The notes: a model not told the origin generated them from the letters alone. 16,733 nucleotides of DNA from Paracoccaceae bacterium (GCA_007128995.1 SKWJ01000129.1:1-16733); one strand, 5' to 3'; shown: positions 1 to 7,822, numbered from the stretch's first letter. A program made the numbers and translations.

Positions 1-1
1 C

Positions 2-127
2 GATCAACCGCTGAGAGTTACTGGCGTCTACGGCTGCGACGGAACTTGGCGCACCTGCGAGATCATCGGGGTCCGCCGCCAACTGCTCGGCAAGGGCCTC
101 GAGCCCGTCCGCTGCCCGCGCGAGCGG
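2..127 (+). pseudogene. possible decayed IS3-family transposase (OrfB) fragment
   Basis: Read in the frame starting at base 2, this stretch gives a peptide with VYG (bases 26-34) and further on RRQLLGKGLEPVRCPRERS. That order loosely recalls the N-terminal DNA-binding part of IS3-family OrfB proteins (VYG..KVWRQL.REG..VARCTVERL). The spacing between VYG and the RRQL element is about ten residues too long, there is no start, and the frame stops at base 181 inside the antisense of the neighbouring SDR gene. If real, it is a short remnant marking the left edge of the cluster. It could equally be a chance match. Confidence 0.25.
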
Positions 128-134
128 TCGGTCG

Positions 135-920
135 CTACATCCGGCCCGCATCCACCCGGATTCGCTCTCCAGTGACAGAGCTCGCGGCGTCACTGGCAAG
201 AAACAGAGTGACTGCCGCGACCTCCTCGGGTTCTACCCAGCGCCGCAAAGCGGCCTTGTCGGTGTAGTTTGCCTTGATTATCTCGGCTGCCGGCCGGTTC
301 TCGGCCTTGGAGCGTGCTGCCACGACCCGCTGCATGAGGTCACCATTGACCGCGCCGGGACAGAGTGCGTTGACACGAATCCCGAACTGCCCGACTTCCT
401 GCGCGACAGCTTCGGAAATGCCGATGACAGCAAACTTCGTTGCGGTATAGGCCGAGCGCATCGGGTAACCGCGCAATCCCATCAGCGACGACATGTTGAC
501 GATTGAACCTCCACCGCGCGCCCTGAGCAGTGGCACAGCGTACTTGATGCAGGTCAGTACACCGCGAATGTTGATGGAGACCGTGTCATCCCATTCGGCC
601 ATGTCCATGTCTTCGGCATTGGCGACCGGGCCGGTTACGCCGGCATTGTTCACCAACACATCCAGTCCGCCTTCTTCGTCCTTGAGGCGCGCGAAGAGCG
701 CTGCCACGCTTGCCTCGTCGGCGACGTCCGCCATGATGGCGCGGGCACCAATCTGATGTGCCGAATGTTCGAGCCGCTCCTGGTTGCGTCCGACAATGAT
801 AACGCGTGCGCCAGCTTGTGAAAATGCCTGCGCTATGGCACGGCCGATCCCACTTCCTCCACCTGTCACAAGGACAACCTTGTTGTGAAAAATGCCGTGT
901 TCTGCGGTCTGTTCCTCCAT
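135..920 (-). CDS. SDR-family NAD(P)-dependent oxidoreductase
   Basis: Cytoplasmic short-chain dehydrogenase, 261 residues, a normal length for the classical SDR family. The cofactor motif TGGGSGIG lies at residues 19-26, an Asp after strand 3 at D65, NNAG at 91-94, the tetrad Asn at N117, catalytic Ser at S144/S145, and the YxxxK pair at Y158 and K162. The C-terminus ends in the usual VTGERIRVDAG element, so the protein looks complete. R46 after strand 2 (VGRN) would be compatible with NADP(H), but this is not decisive. The start is set by a strong AGGAGG that overlaps the TAG stop of the aminotransferase gene 12 bases upstream. It is the last gene of the six-gene operon that begins near 6302. 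It probably interconverts a hydroxyl and a carbonyl in the same pathway; the substrate is unknown. Confidence 0.93.
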   Translation of the reverse strand: MEEQTAEHGIFHNKVVLVTGGGSGIGRAIAQAFSQAGARVIIVGRNQERLEHSAHQIGARAIMADVADEASVAALFARLKDEEGGLDVLVNNAGVTGPVANAEDMDMAEWDDTVSINIRGVLTCIKYAVPLLRARGGGSIVNMSSLMGLRGYPMRSAYTATKFAVIGISEAVAQEVGQFGIRVNALCPGAVNGDLMQRVVAARSKAENRPAAEIIKANYTDKAALRRWVEPEEVAAVTLFLASDAASSVTGERIRVDAGRM

Positions 921-932
921 TCCCGGCGCCTC

Positions 933-2303
933 CTAAACTGCTACCAACCGCTTGAAGGCGCTGATGAAGGCATCGACTTCAGATTGTTTGGTGACGGCCG
1001 AGACGCAGCCAGCCAGGCGCGGTGTAAGCATGAAGCCATCATTCAGAAGGGCGAGCGAGGCGACCTGCTCCCACTTCACATTCGCCGTCGCAGCGTCGCG
1101 GTAATTCCTGATCTCTTGCATTGTCGCGTTTATCTTGAAGAGCGATCCCGCACCCGTGATCTGGAGTGGAAGGCGCTCGCAGATCAGCCTCAGTTCGGCG
1201 CGGACATAGGAACCGAGTTCATTCATCCGGGCGAAAACCTCTGGGGTGAGCAAGGACATGGTGGCGTGACCCGCCGCGCCGACCATGGGGTTTCCGTTAA
1301 AGGTTCCCGCGTGGGCGACCCGTCCAGCTGTGCGGTCAGGCGTTGAATGGCCCAGAATCTGCGCACGCCCCGCAAGGGCACCGACAGGGAAGCCGCCACC
1401 AATCACTTTCCCCAGCGTCACAAGGTCTGGTTCGATCCCCAGCGCGGTTTGAGCTCCGCCATAATCCACGCGAAACGCGATGACTTCGTCGAATATCAGG
1501 ACTATGCCAAACCGGTCACAAAGCGAACGCGCTTCTGTTACGAATTCGCGGTCTGGAAGAATCAGGCCCATGCGATTGGCCATCGGCTCGACGATAATGG
1601 CTGCTATCCTGTCGTGATGTTGTGTCACATAGGCGCGCAAACTCTCTGCGTCATTGTAGGGAAGGATCGAAACGCGCCCGGCGGAACAGACAAGACCGGA
1701 CGTCTCTGCGGCAGCAATTGGTGACTTGGCCGGACCGATCTGATCCAGCTTGGGTGCCACGGACCAACTCACATCATCGTAGGAACCGTGGTAGCTGCCC
1801 TCGAACTTGACGACCTCACTCCTTCCGCGAAACGCCCGTGCAAATCGCAGCGCCATCATTACGGCCTCGCTGCCGGAATTCGTGAAGCGGATACGTTCTG
1901 CGCAGGGGATGCGATCCAGCAACAACTCCCCCAGAGCGAGTTCATGTTCGGTCGGTGCGAAATAGGCGCTCCCAAGTGCCAGTTGACTCGCCGCCGCGGC
2001 AACGACCTCCGGATGGGCGTGGCCGACGGGCAGGGACGTTGCATTGAACCAAAGATCGGTGATTGTGCGCCCGTCGACATCATGCATCCTAGTGCCGTTG
2101 GCCGAGGCAATGAAGGGGGCATAGGGCGCACGCAGGATCGCATCGCGCGTGAAGCCGCCGGGAAACACGGCACCTGCACGATCGAAAAGCGCCTTCGAGC
2201 GCGGCGTCAGCGAACGATACCGCGCTTCTATCTCGTCCGCCATGTCGAGCAACGCACCGAAATAGTCATTGCTGCCTGGTCTGGTTTTTTCTTGCGTCGG
2301 CAT
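933..2303 (-). CDS. class III PLP-dependent aminotransferase, glutamate-1-semialdehyde aminomutase (HemL)-like
   Basis: A 456-residue fold-type I PLP enzyme. Visible elements: the phosphate-binding NSGSEA at residues 142-147, EGSYHG at 168-173, the pyridine-nitrogen Asp D272 in FDEV, the Schiff-base Lys K299 in TLGKVIGGGFPVGA, and GTFNGNP at 333-339. The GGGFPVGA context and the single-start layout match the HemL branch of class III enzymes better than the ornithine/GABA branch. True HemL makes 5-aminolevulinate for haem, but this copy sits in a catabolic operon between a DAO-type dehydrogenase (18-base gap) and an SDR (12-base gap). It is therefore more likely an aminotransferase or aminomutase acting on a semialdehyde or keto acid from the pathway. 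The N-terminus is about 30 residues longer than a minimal HemL. The ATG follows an AAAGGAAG ribosome site. Confidence 0.92.
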   Translation of the reverse strand: MPTQEKTRPGSNDYFGALLDMADEIEARYRSLTPRSKALFDRAGAVFPGGFTRDAILRAPYAPFIASANGTRMHDVDGRTITDLWFNATSLPVGHAHPEVVAAAASQLALGSAYFAPTEHELALGELLLDRIPCAERIRFTNSGSEAVMMALRFARAFRGRSEVVKFEGSYHGSYDDVSWSVAPKLDQIGPAKSPIAAAETSGLVCSAGRVSILPYNDAESLRAYVTQHHDRIAAIIVEPMANRMGLILPDREFVTEARSLCDRFGIVLIFDEVIAFRVDYGGAQTALGIEPDLVTLGKVIGGGFPVGALAGRAQILGHSTPDRTAGRVAHAGTFNGNPMVGAAGHATMSLLTPEVFARMNELGSYVRAELRLICERLPLQITGAGSLFKINATMQEIRNYRDAATANVKWEQVASLALLNDGFMLTPRLAGCVSAVTKQSEVDAFISAFKRLVAV

Positions 2304-2321
2304 CTTTCTTCCTTTCTCAGA

Positions 2322-3500
2322 TCAGGCAGACAGCGTGTCGTGAGTTGCCTGCGCCGTGGTATCGGTCTCAGCCATGACCGCGCGTGCTGGGTCGAAGAGT
2401 GGCATCTCGGGCTCCTGCCCGAGTATGTACTGGGCAAGGAGTTTGCCCATATACGGCCCGATCGTGTATCCTCCGCGAACGCAACCTATGATGTAGGCGT
2501 CGGGTGCCCCCGGGACGTCGCCAACCAGGGGCATGACGTCAGCGGTGTTGCCTTCGACACCGAGCCATGTCCGCACGATGCGCGCCTCGCGAAGTGCAGG
2601 CACAACATATGTTGCAAGTCGCAGGTTGCCGACGAGGTTCTCGGGCAAGATTTCGTAGCCGCCGCGTTCTGGATCGCCCTTGCCCTGCCACCCTCCGCCA
2701 ATAAGAATTGTGCCGTTCCGTGATTGCTTGAGCGTGAGCAGGCTGGTCGCGATACCAAGGACGGTGTTCACTATTGGCGGCATCCGTTCGGTTACCGAAA
2801 CCTGGTTGACCCTGCAGTTTATCGGCAAGTGCAGGCCGAAATCGCGCCATAGCAGTTCTTGCAGCCAAACCCCCCCTGCGAGCACCAGTCGTTTCCCGGT
2901 GAAGTGGCGATCACCGCTCCATGCCGTGTAGCCGTTGCCGCGCGATGGGCCCGAACCGGGGCGGACTATCCTGTCCACTGGGGTTTGTTCGTGCACTGCA
3001 ACGCCGACCTCGCGCAGCTTCGCGCGGAATACGTCGCCGAGTTGATAAGAATTGGCATAGCCGTCCATCGGGCACCAGGAGGCCAGCAGCGGTTTGTCTG
3101 ACAGACCTGGTTCGATCTCGCGCGCACGGTTCAGCCCGATCATCTCGACGGGCGCGCCGTTCTGACGGCGTGCCTCCATTCGCTCGGTCAGCATTTCCGC
3201 TTCGTCTTCCGTGAAGGCCAGTGTCAGCCCGCCGACCTGGTTGAAGCCGGCATCCGCGCCGAGCCATTCGTGCGGGTTGCGCCAAAGCTCCCAGCCTTTC
3301 ATCGCGTAGGGGATCAATGCGGCCCGTTTGATCTGGATCGACAAGGTCCCTGCGTTCACCCCAGATGCCTGCATGCACAGTCCGCCTCGCTCCAGAAGGG
3401 CGACCTTTTGCCCGGCATTCGCCAAGCGTACGGCAACTGTCGCGCCCATGACGCCACCGCCGACAACGACAGTGTCAAAATTTTCGTCTGGCGCGCTCAT
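2322..3500 (-). CDS. FAD-dependent oxidoreductase, DAO fold (LhpB/HcnC/sarcosine-oxidase-beta-like subunit)
   Basis: A 392-residue D-amino-acid-oxidase-fold flavoprotein. The dinucleotide-binding GGGVMG is at residues 14-19, followed by E38 for the FAD ribose, and the C-terminal FAD-contact segment is GCVRGGYTIGP (339-349). No membrane segment or signal peptide is visible. In this family the DAO subunit forms a complex with an FAD/BFD subunit and a small 2Fe-2S subunit, and both are encoded in the same operon. That supports an amine, imino acid or D-amino acid dehydrogenase that passes electrons to the respiratory chain rather than to oxygen. The ATG overlaps the TGA of the upstream DapA-like gene by four bases (ATGA), so translation is probably coupled. 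D-hydroxyproline dehydrogenase beta, HcnC and opine oxidase B are the closest functional models; sequence alone does not choose among them. Confidence 0.9.
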   Translation of the reverse strand: MSAPDENFDTVVVGGGVMGATVAVRLANAGQKVALLERGGLCMQASGVNAGTLSIQIKRAALIPYAMKGWELWRNPHEWLGADAGFNQVGGLTLAFTEDEAEMLTERMEARRQNGAPVEMIGLNRAREIEPGLSDKPLLASWCPMDGYANSYQLGDVFRAKLREVGVAVHEQTPVDRIVRPGSGPSRGNGYTAWSGDRHFTGKRLVLAGGVWLQELLWRDFGLHLPINCRVNQVSVTERMPPIVNTVLGIATSLLTLKQSRNGTILIGGGWQGKGDPERGGYEILPENLVGNLRLATYVVPALREARIVRTWLGVEGNTADVMPLVGDVPGAPDAYIIGCVRGGYTIGPYMGKLLAQYILGQEPEMPLFDPARAVMAETDTTAQATHDTLSA

Positions 3501-4459
3501 GCAGAGGCCGGGCTGTGTCGTGGTTTCGTGGTACTACTCAGCCCGTCATTCGCTGAATTGTCGTCGAGAAGGCCTGCCCGCCGCATCGCCGATTCAAGTT
3601 TCTTCATCTGCTCTCTTGTCAGCGGACGGATTGGATCCCGCGGGCGGCCGCCGGGCCGTCCCAGAAGGTCAAGCGCACCCTTGATCGCGGCGGGAAATGT
3701 CCCCAGACCGAAGAAATCCTTTAACATCGCTGCCATATCCCCTTGAATGCGTCTTGCCGTCTCCAGATCACCGGTGCTTGATGCGTGGTAGAACTGCGGC
3801 GACCGCCTTCCGAAAACGGGGGTGGACGAGTCCACGTATCCAACTGCGCCTTCGCAGATCGCGGCGAGGCCAAAGTGACTGGCGTAGCCTGCAAAGACGC
3901 TTATTCGGCCACCAGTGCGGCGGATACAGGACGAAAGAATGCCCCAATCTTTCGAGCTTTCTTTCAGCGCAACGACTTTAGGGTGGTCGGCCAGTCGGTC
4001 GATCAAATCAACGCCAAGCTGTACGCCGGTACGCCGCGGGATATTGTAGAGCATCACCGGCAAATTGATCTCGGAAAGAACCTTGTCGTAATGGTCTGCG
4101 ATCTCATCCTGGTTGAGCATAATATACCAGGGGGGTGAGATCATCGCTACGTCGCATCCGGCTGCCTCGGCCTGCCGGACATGCGCGACTGTCTCTGCCA
4201 CAGAGAGGCCACTACAGCCTGCCACCACGGGGACACGGCCCGCACATGCCTTTACGGCGGTATCAAAAACCTGTGCCCTTTCGCTATCGTCGATTGCCCA
4301 GCTTTCTCCGGTGCATCCATTTACGAGGATGCCGTCCACTCCATCGTCCATGACAATCTTGCAAAGATCGTTCAACCCGTCGAGGTCGAGGGACTGATCC
4401 TCCAGAAAAGGCGTGGTCAGGGCGGGGATAACCCCCCGTAATTGCGTCTTGTCCATCAT
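3497..4459 (-). CDS. DapA-family lyase/deaminase (DHDPS/NAL superfamily), operon-embedded copy
   Basis: A 320-residue class I aldolase-fold protein of the dihydrodipicolinate synthase family. The GxTGE carboxylate-binding loop is GCTGE at residues 48-52, the catalytic Tyr is Y138 in YNIPRRTG, the Arg equivalent to E. coli DapA R138 is R143, and the Schiff-base Lys is K166 in VALKESS. The frame stays open for 39 codons further upstream, but a clear AAAGGAA sits just before the ATGATG at 4459, and homology begins at MDKTQLRGVIPALTTPF. It lies 17 bases after the FAD/BFD subunit gene and overlaps the DAO subunit gene by four bases. That position matches LhpC, the pyrroline-4-hydroxy-2-carboxylate deaminase of hydroxyproline operons, so a deaminase or lyase acting on the dehydrogenase product is the best inference. 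A biosynthetic lysine role is unlikely. Confidence 0.9.
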   Translation of the reverse strand: MMDKTQLRGVIPALTTPFLEDQSLDLDGLNDLCKIVMDDGVDGILVNGCTGESWAIDDSERAQVFDTAVKACAGRVPVVAGCSGLSVAETVAHVRQAEAAGCDVAMISPPWYIMLNQDEIADHYDKVLSEINLPVMLYNIPRRTGVQLGVDLIDRLADHPKVVALKESSKDWGILSSCIRRTGGRISVFAGYASHFGLAAICEGAVGYVDSSTPVFGRRSPQFYHASSTGDLETARRIQGDMAAMLKDFFGLGTFPAAIKGALDLLGRPGGRPRDPIRPLTREQMKKLESAMRRAGLLDDNSANDGLSSTTKPRHSPASA

Positions 4460-4476
4460 GCCATTCCTTTTCTTGT

Positions 4477-5916
4477 TCAACCCGGCAAGGGCGTGATCTT
4501 CGGAATATCGTCGTATTCGTATGCACCCACGAGTTCGGAGACCGTCAGGGGCCGCAGCGGGGCGCGCGCTGTCCACTGACCCGCACAGGTCCGAGTTCGT
4601 GAAGACGCGATGGCAACCAGATCACCGGCTGCTTCGGAACATATCCGTCCCTGGCAGGGGCCCATGCCGCATCTCGTGGTCGATTTGAGCTGGTTCACAT
4701 CACATGCACCTGCCAAGACTGCACGATCGATTTCCGCGCGCGTCACGTCCTCGCACCGGCAAACGACTGTCTCGCGGGGCATTGCTTGTGCAAGGCCGGG
4801 CCGCACTGTCATGAGGCTGCTGATTGCTTGACCGAACCTGTCTGCACGCTTCAGTGCGGCGCGAACTGGTCCAGCGCGCCTTTCGAATTCGACTGCGTCA
4901 AGCGCGCCCAGATCGAAAGCCGCCCGTATCCCCGCAAGCCTGCCGGACAGTTGCGCCGCAGCTGCACCTGAAATGCCCGCGCAATCGCCAGCGATGTAGA
5001 CCCCCGGCAGTGCCGTTGCGCGATCTGCGTGAAGCTCTGGCACAAATCCCCCCAGCGCTGCCTGAAACGAATGGGGCACGCCGATCAGGCGCGCAGTCTC
5101 GGTTGCAGGTGTCAGCCCGTGCCCGATCGAGACGCAGGAAACGTCGATCTGTTCGATCTGCTCCAAAGGCTGCCAGCTTGCGTCGACCCTTGCGATGCGT
5201 GCAGATTTGACGCGAGTATCGCCTTCGATCGCGGTTACGGTATGTCCGAAGCGCATTGGGACGCCGGCGGTCTTGAGTGCAAAGGCCCATTTGAGGCCGC
5301 GCCACAAGAGATCGGGGCGGCCAGCAAGTGCCGGTAGGTGTGCCAGCCACTCCGATGGCCTTGATAGATCAACCACCGCAGCGACCGATCCACCCGCCTG
5401 ACATATACCCGCCGCCACAGAGTAGACGAGGGGGCCAACGCCGGCCACCAGAACCCGTCCGCCCGGTATGACACCATGTGCCTTGAGCAAAATCGTTGTG
5501 GCCGCGAGACCTACGACACCGGGCAAGGTCACCCCGGGCATCGGCACGATGCGCTCTGTTGTTCCGGCGGCGATCACGAATGCGCGCGCCGACATCCAGT
5601 GCGGGCCGTCCGCCGCAACAGTGGAAAGTGAAAGCGAAGGCGCAGCAAACCAAAGCCTGTGCCCGAAAAGCGTCTTTGCCCCGCTATTCGCCAGTCGTTC
5701 GCGCATCCTTTCGCCATCGGCAAGGTCGGGGCTCTTGCGGATTTCCTCCTGCTCTGGCTGAAAGAACGGCGCGCGCCAGATCTGCCCGCCCGCGCGCGAC
5801 TGTTCGTCGATCAGTGTGACGGTCAGACCTGCCTCGCGCGCCGCTATCGCGGCTTCGGCTCCTGCCGGGCCGGCACCCAGCACGGCCACGTCGAAATTTT
5901 GACCCTCTGCAGACAT
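4477..5916 (-). CDS. FAD/NAD(P)-binding oxidoreductase with C-terminal BFD-like [2Fe-2S] domain (LhpE/HcnB/OoxA-like alpha subunit)
   Basis: A 479-residue two-dinucleotide-domain flavoprotein. The FAD site GAGPAG is at residues 14-19, IDEQSRAGGQIW follows at about 36-47, a second Rossmann motif (AGVGPLV) is at 158-164, and the FAD-closing IAGDCAG is at 308-314. The C-terminal region has CRC (C386, C388) and CGMGPC (C416, C421), the four-Cys pattern of BFD-like [2Fe-2S] domains. This architecture is that of the alpha subunit of HcnABC, opine oxidases and D-hydroxyproline dehydrogenase. It is expected to relay electrons between the DAO subunit and an acceptor. The first in-frame start is a TTG at 5922 whose last two bases overlap the TGA of the 2Fe-2S gene; the ATG at 5916, two bases after that stop, is the more conventional choice. 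No strong ribosome site is visible, consistent with coupling. Confidence 0.92.
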   Translation of the reverse strand: MSAEGQNFDVAVLGAGPAGAEAAIAAREAGLTVTLIDEQSRAGGQIWRAPFFQPEQEEIRKSPDLADGERMRERLANSGAKTLFGHRLWFAAPSLSLSTVAADGPHWMSARAFVIAAGTTERIVPMPGVTLPGVVGLAATTILLKAHGVIPGGRVLVAGVGPLVYSVAAGICQAGGSVAAVVDLSRPSEWLAHLPALAGRPDLLWRGLKWAFALKTAGVPMRFGHTVTAIEGDTRVKSARIARVDASWQPLEQIEQIDVSCVSIGHGLTPATETARLIGVPHSFQAALGGFVPELHADRATALPGVYIAGDCAGISGAAAAQLSGRLAGIRAAFDLGALDAVEFERRAGPVRAALKRADRFGQAISSLMTVRPGLAQAMPRETVVCRCEDVTRAEIDRAVLAGACDVNQLKSTTRCGMGPCQGRICSEAAGDLVAIASSRTRTCAGQWTARAPLRPLTVSELVGAYEYDDIPKITPLPG

Positions 5917-5918
5917 TT

Positions 5919-6302
5919 TCAAATCTGCCTGCTGGAAGAAATTCCAGGAGAGCTTTCACGCCGTCGGTTAAGCGTGTCGGTTGTTATACGCATTCCATCG
6001 CGCGCTGTTGTCATGCACGATGGCTGCATCGCGCCGTCGATTTCCACAACGCACTCCTGGCAAACGCCCATGATGCAGAACATGCCCCTCGGCGCACCGC
6101 GCTTCGGGCTGTGGCGCAGTGTCAGGTATCCTGCGCTCGCCAGTGCTGTTGCGATCGCTTCGCCCTCAAACAATTGCACTGGCTTTCCGTCCACCAGGAT
6201 CTGAACCTTCCGCCCGCTCCAAACTGTCTTGCGCACCCAGTTGGGAGCATCGTCAGCAGCTGGTGTTGTGCTTTCTGCAGGTTGTGTATGGCCTGATTTC
6301 AA
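5919..6302 (-). CDS. small (2Fe-2S)-binding protein (LhpF/HcnA-like gamma subunit)
   Basis: A ferredoxin-like domain of the Fer2_4 type. From the start used here (127 residues), the cluster ligands are C76, C81, C84 and C96 in the pattern Cx4Cx2C...C, preceded by the typical LRHSPKRGAPRGMFC segment. It is the small subunit of a three-part amine dehydrogenase with the next two flavoprotein genes. The start is uncertain. The frame is open to a TTG at 6389 and contains ATGs at 6383 and 6338, but a good -35/-10 pair lies at 6364-6337 and the GTATAC operator at 6331-6336. A transcript from that promoter would begin near 6330, leaving TTG at 6302 or GTG at 6236 as usable starts. The extended protein would add an N-terminus with no family similarity that I recognise. 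It is the first gene of the operon. Confidence 0.85.
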   Translation of the reverse strand: MKSGHTQPAESTTPAADDAPNWVRKTVWSGRKVQILVDGKPVQLFEGEAIATALASAGYLTLRHSPKRGAPRGMFCIMGVCQECVVEIDGAMQPSCMTTARDGMRITTDTLNRRRESSPGISSSRQI

Positions 6303-6324
6303 GGGGAGCCCCGTAAGTTTTTGG

Positions 6325-6364
6325 TCTATTGTATACATGATACGAGATATTGCGATGAGGTCAA
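6325..6364 (-). promoter_or_regulatory. sigma70-type promoter with GTATAC operator for the 2Fe-2S/FAD operon
   Basis: On the minus strand, TTGACC (6364-6359) and TATCAT (6342-6337) are separated by 16 bases, a near-consensus -35/-10 pair. The last base of the -10 abuts GTATAC (6331-6336), which lies in the 8-base palindrome TGTATACA (6330-6337). The plus-strand 12-mer ATTGTATACATG (6328-6339) recurs exactly at 7796-7807, beside the GntR regulator gene. Placing an operator on the -10 suggests repression of the downstream operon by that regulator. Confidence 0.6.
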
Positions 6365-6392
6365 GCCCCAGTGCAACCTGCATCGCCAAGCT

Positions 6393-7673
6393 TTAACCGG
6401 CCAAAAGCACATTGCGGTCGGGGCGATAGGGGGCAAGTGGCACAAGCGGCGCTGCGCCAGTTAGGAGTCCGGCGACAATGCGACCGGTGATTGGCCCCAG
6501 ACCCAGCCCGAGATGGCCATGTCCATAGGCGAATACGACGGAGGGATGTTGTGTTGATCGGCCGATGACAGGCAAGGAGTCCGGGGTGCAGGGTCTGCTG
6601 CCCATCCAGGGGGCCTCTGCATCCGCTTCGGGCGGTTCGTGCAGCAATGCGCGGGCGTGGTCCGTCAGCAGGCGGTGATATCGTTGGACAGGCGGTTTCT
6701 CGGGCCGGGCAATTTCGGCGATGCCGGTAACACGGACGCCCGCGGCCATCGGTGTCAAGATCACCTTGCGGTCCTCGGACTTCACCGGCATCCGCAGTTG
6801 ATGGCCTGGAAAGCTGACATTGTATCCGCGATGCGCAATCATCGGGACCCGCGAGCCAAGTCGACGCGCCAGCGGACCAGAGCCGATTCCAGCCGCCAGA
6901 ACGATACGATTCGCAGAATAGACCCCCTCTTCGCCGATCAGCGCCGCGGGTCCATCCGGGCCGATTTCAACGTCCTTGATCCGGTCGCGGACGAGTTTGC
7001 CGCCGCGTGCGATAACTGCACGCGCCATTGCCTCGACCATGCTCGCGGGGTCAAGGCAGTGGCCGACATCAGGATAGTGGATCCCGCAATAGACGGACCG
7101 CGTCAGCGCCGGCTCAAGCTGGGTGACCTCCTGGGGCTTGAGAAGGTCGAGATTAACCCCATGCGCGAGTTGCAGATCGCGCGCGATTTGGCTTTCCCGA
7201 AACGCCGTTTCGGTCTCGCACAGATGAATCTTGCCGCGTTTGACCACCAGATGGTGCGCATCTGCGGCACTTAGCAGCATGTCGTAACTGTCCTCAAGGT
7301 GGACCTGCAGGTGGCGCAGATTTTCTGAGAGTTGAGCAACCCTGTGTCGCCTCGACGCGCGGACAAATCCTGCGAACCAAGGCAGGCTGGTCAATATCTG
7401 ACCCGCGTCGATCCCCAGCGGCCCATCTGACGAGCGCAGCATTCCGGGCAGTTTCGCAATGACCCCGGGAAGGGCGAGCGGCACGCACGAATCCCTGCCG
7501 AGCATCCCTGCATTTCCTGAAGAGCACCCCGCTCCGGGTCGGTTGTAGTCATAAAGAGTGACAGGCACCCCAGCGAGCCGGAGGAAAAGAGCGCATGATG
7601 TGCCAACGATACCCGCGCCAATGACACTCACATGTGCTGCGGACTTGGCTGCCGGCTTCTGATCATGGTGCAT
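6393..7673 (-). CDS. DadA-like FAD-dependent D-amino acid dehydrogenase
   Basis: A 426-residue DAO-fold flavoprotein. VIGAGIVG with the GAGIVG core at residues 19-24 binds FAD, D42 follows strand 2, and CSSGNAG is at 50-56. The C-terminal part shows MGSRPCTPDSLPVIG followed by YGHGHLGLGLGP, the signature of the DadA small-subunit type of D-amino acid dehydrogenase. This protein is distinct from the DAO subunit at 2322-3500 and should work alone, feeding electrons to the quinone pool from the cytoplasmic side of the membrane. The ATG at 7673 has a GGAGAAG ribosome site; the ATG at 7700 has none. Its stop is about 90 bases upstream of the next operon's likely start, with an internal promoter between them, so it may be transcribed alone or read through. 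A different D-amino or N-substituted amino acid is its likely substrate. Confidence 0.9.
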   Translation of the reverse strand: MHHDQKPAAKSAAHVSVIGAGIVGTSCALFLRLAGVPVTLYDYNRPGAGCSSGNAGMLGRDSCVPLALPGVIAKLPGMLRSSDGPLGIDAGQILTSLPWFAGFVRASRRHRVAQLSENLRHLQVHLEDSYDMLLSAADAHHLVVKRGKIHLCETETAFRESQIARDLQLAHGVNLDLLKPQEVTQLEPALTRSVYCGIHYPDVGHCLDPASMVEAMARAVIARGGKLVRDRIKDVEIGPDGPAALIGEEGVYSANRIVLAAGIGSGPLARRLGSRVPMIAHRGYNVSFPGHQLRMPVKSEDRKVILTPMAAGVRVTGIAEIARPEKPPVQRYHRLLTDHARALLHEPPEADAEAPWMGSRPCTPDSLPVIGRSTQHPSVVFAYGHGHLGLGLGPITGRIVAGLLTGAAPLVPLAPYRPDRNVLLAG

Positions 7674-7771
7674 GATGGACTTCTCCAAGCAGTCGGGCAT
7701 TTGGGGGCGACAGGTGCGGCGATACGGGGTCGCGCATCAGAGGCATGGGCCGCGTTGAGCGGACCGGAATT

Positions 7772-7822
7772 TTGATTGAAATTTCGGTATTGTGCATTGT
7801 ATACATGCCAAATATTATTGGC
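7772..7822. promoter_or_regulatory. divergent regulatory region with GTATAC operator beside the GntR gene
   Basis: The palindromic core TGTATACA (7798-7805) lies in ATTGTATACATG (7796-7807), identical to the site at 6328-6339. On the plus strand a TTGAAA (7776-7781) stands 18 bases from TATACA (7800-7805), a plausible promoter for the regulator whose -10 is inside the operator; this predicts autorepression. Immediately after it is a second dyad, GCCAA (7807-7811) and TTGGC (7818-7822). The minus-strand promoter for the DadA-like gene must also lie here, but I cannot place it with confidence. Confidence 0.55.

Noticed and set aside
1788..2723. Plus-strand 311-residue open frame over the aminotransferase/DAO junction
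   Set aside because: Antisense to two well-supported genes; high-GC codon bias leaves long open shadows, and the translation has no recognisable motif.
3497..4459. Lysine-biosynthesis dapA
   Set aside because: Catabolic operon context, four paralogues and altered substrate loops argue against a biosynthetic DHDPS for any of the copies.
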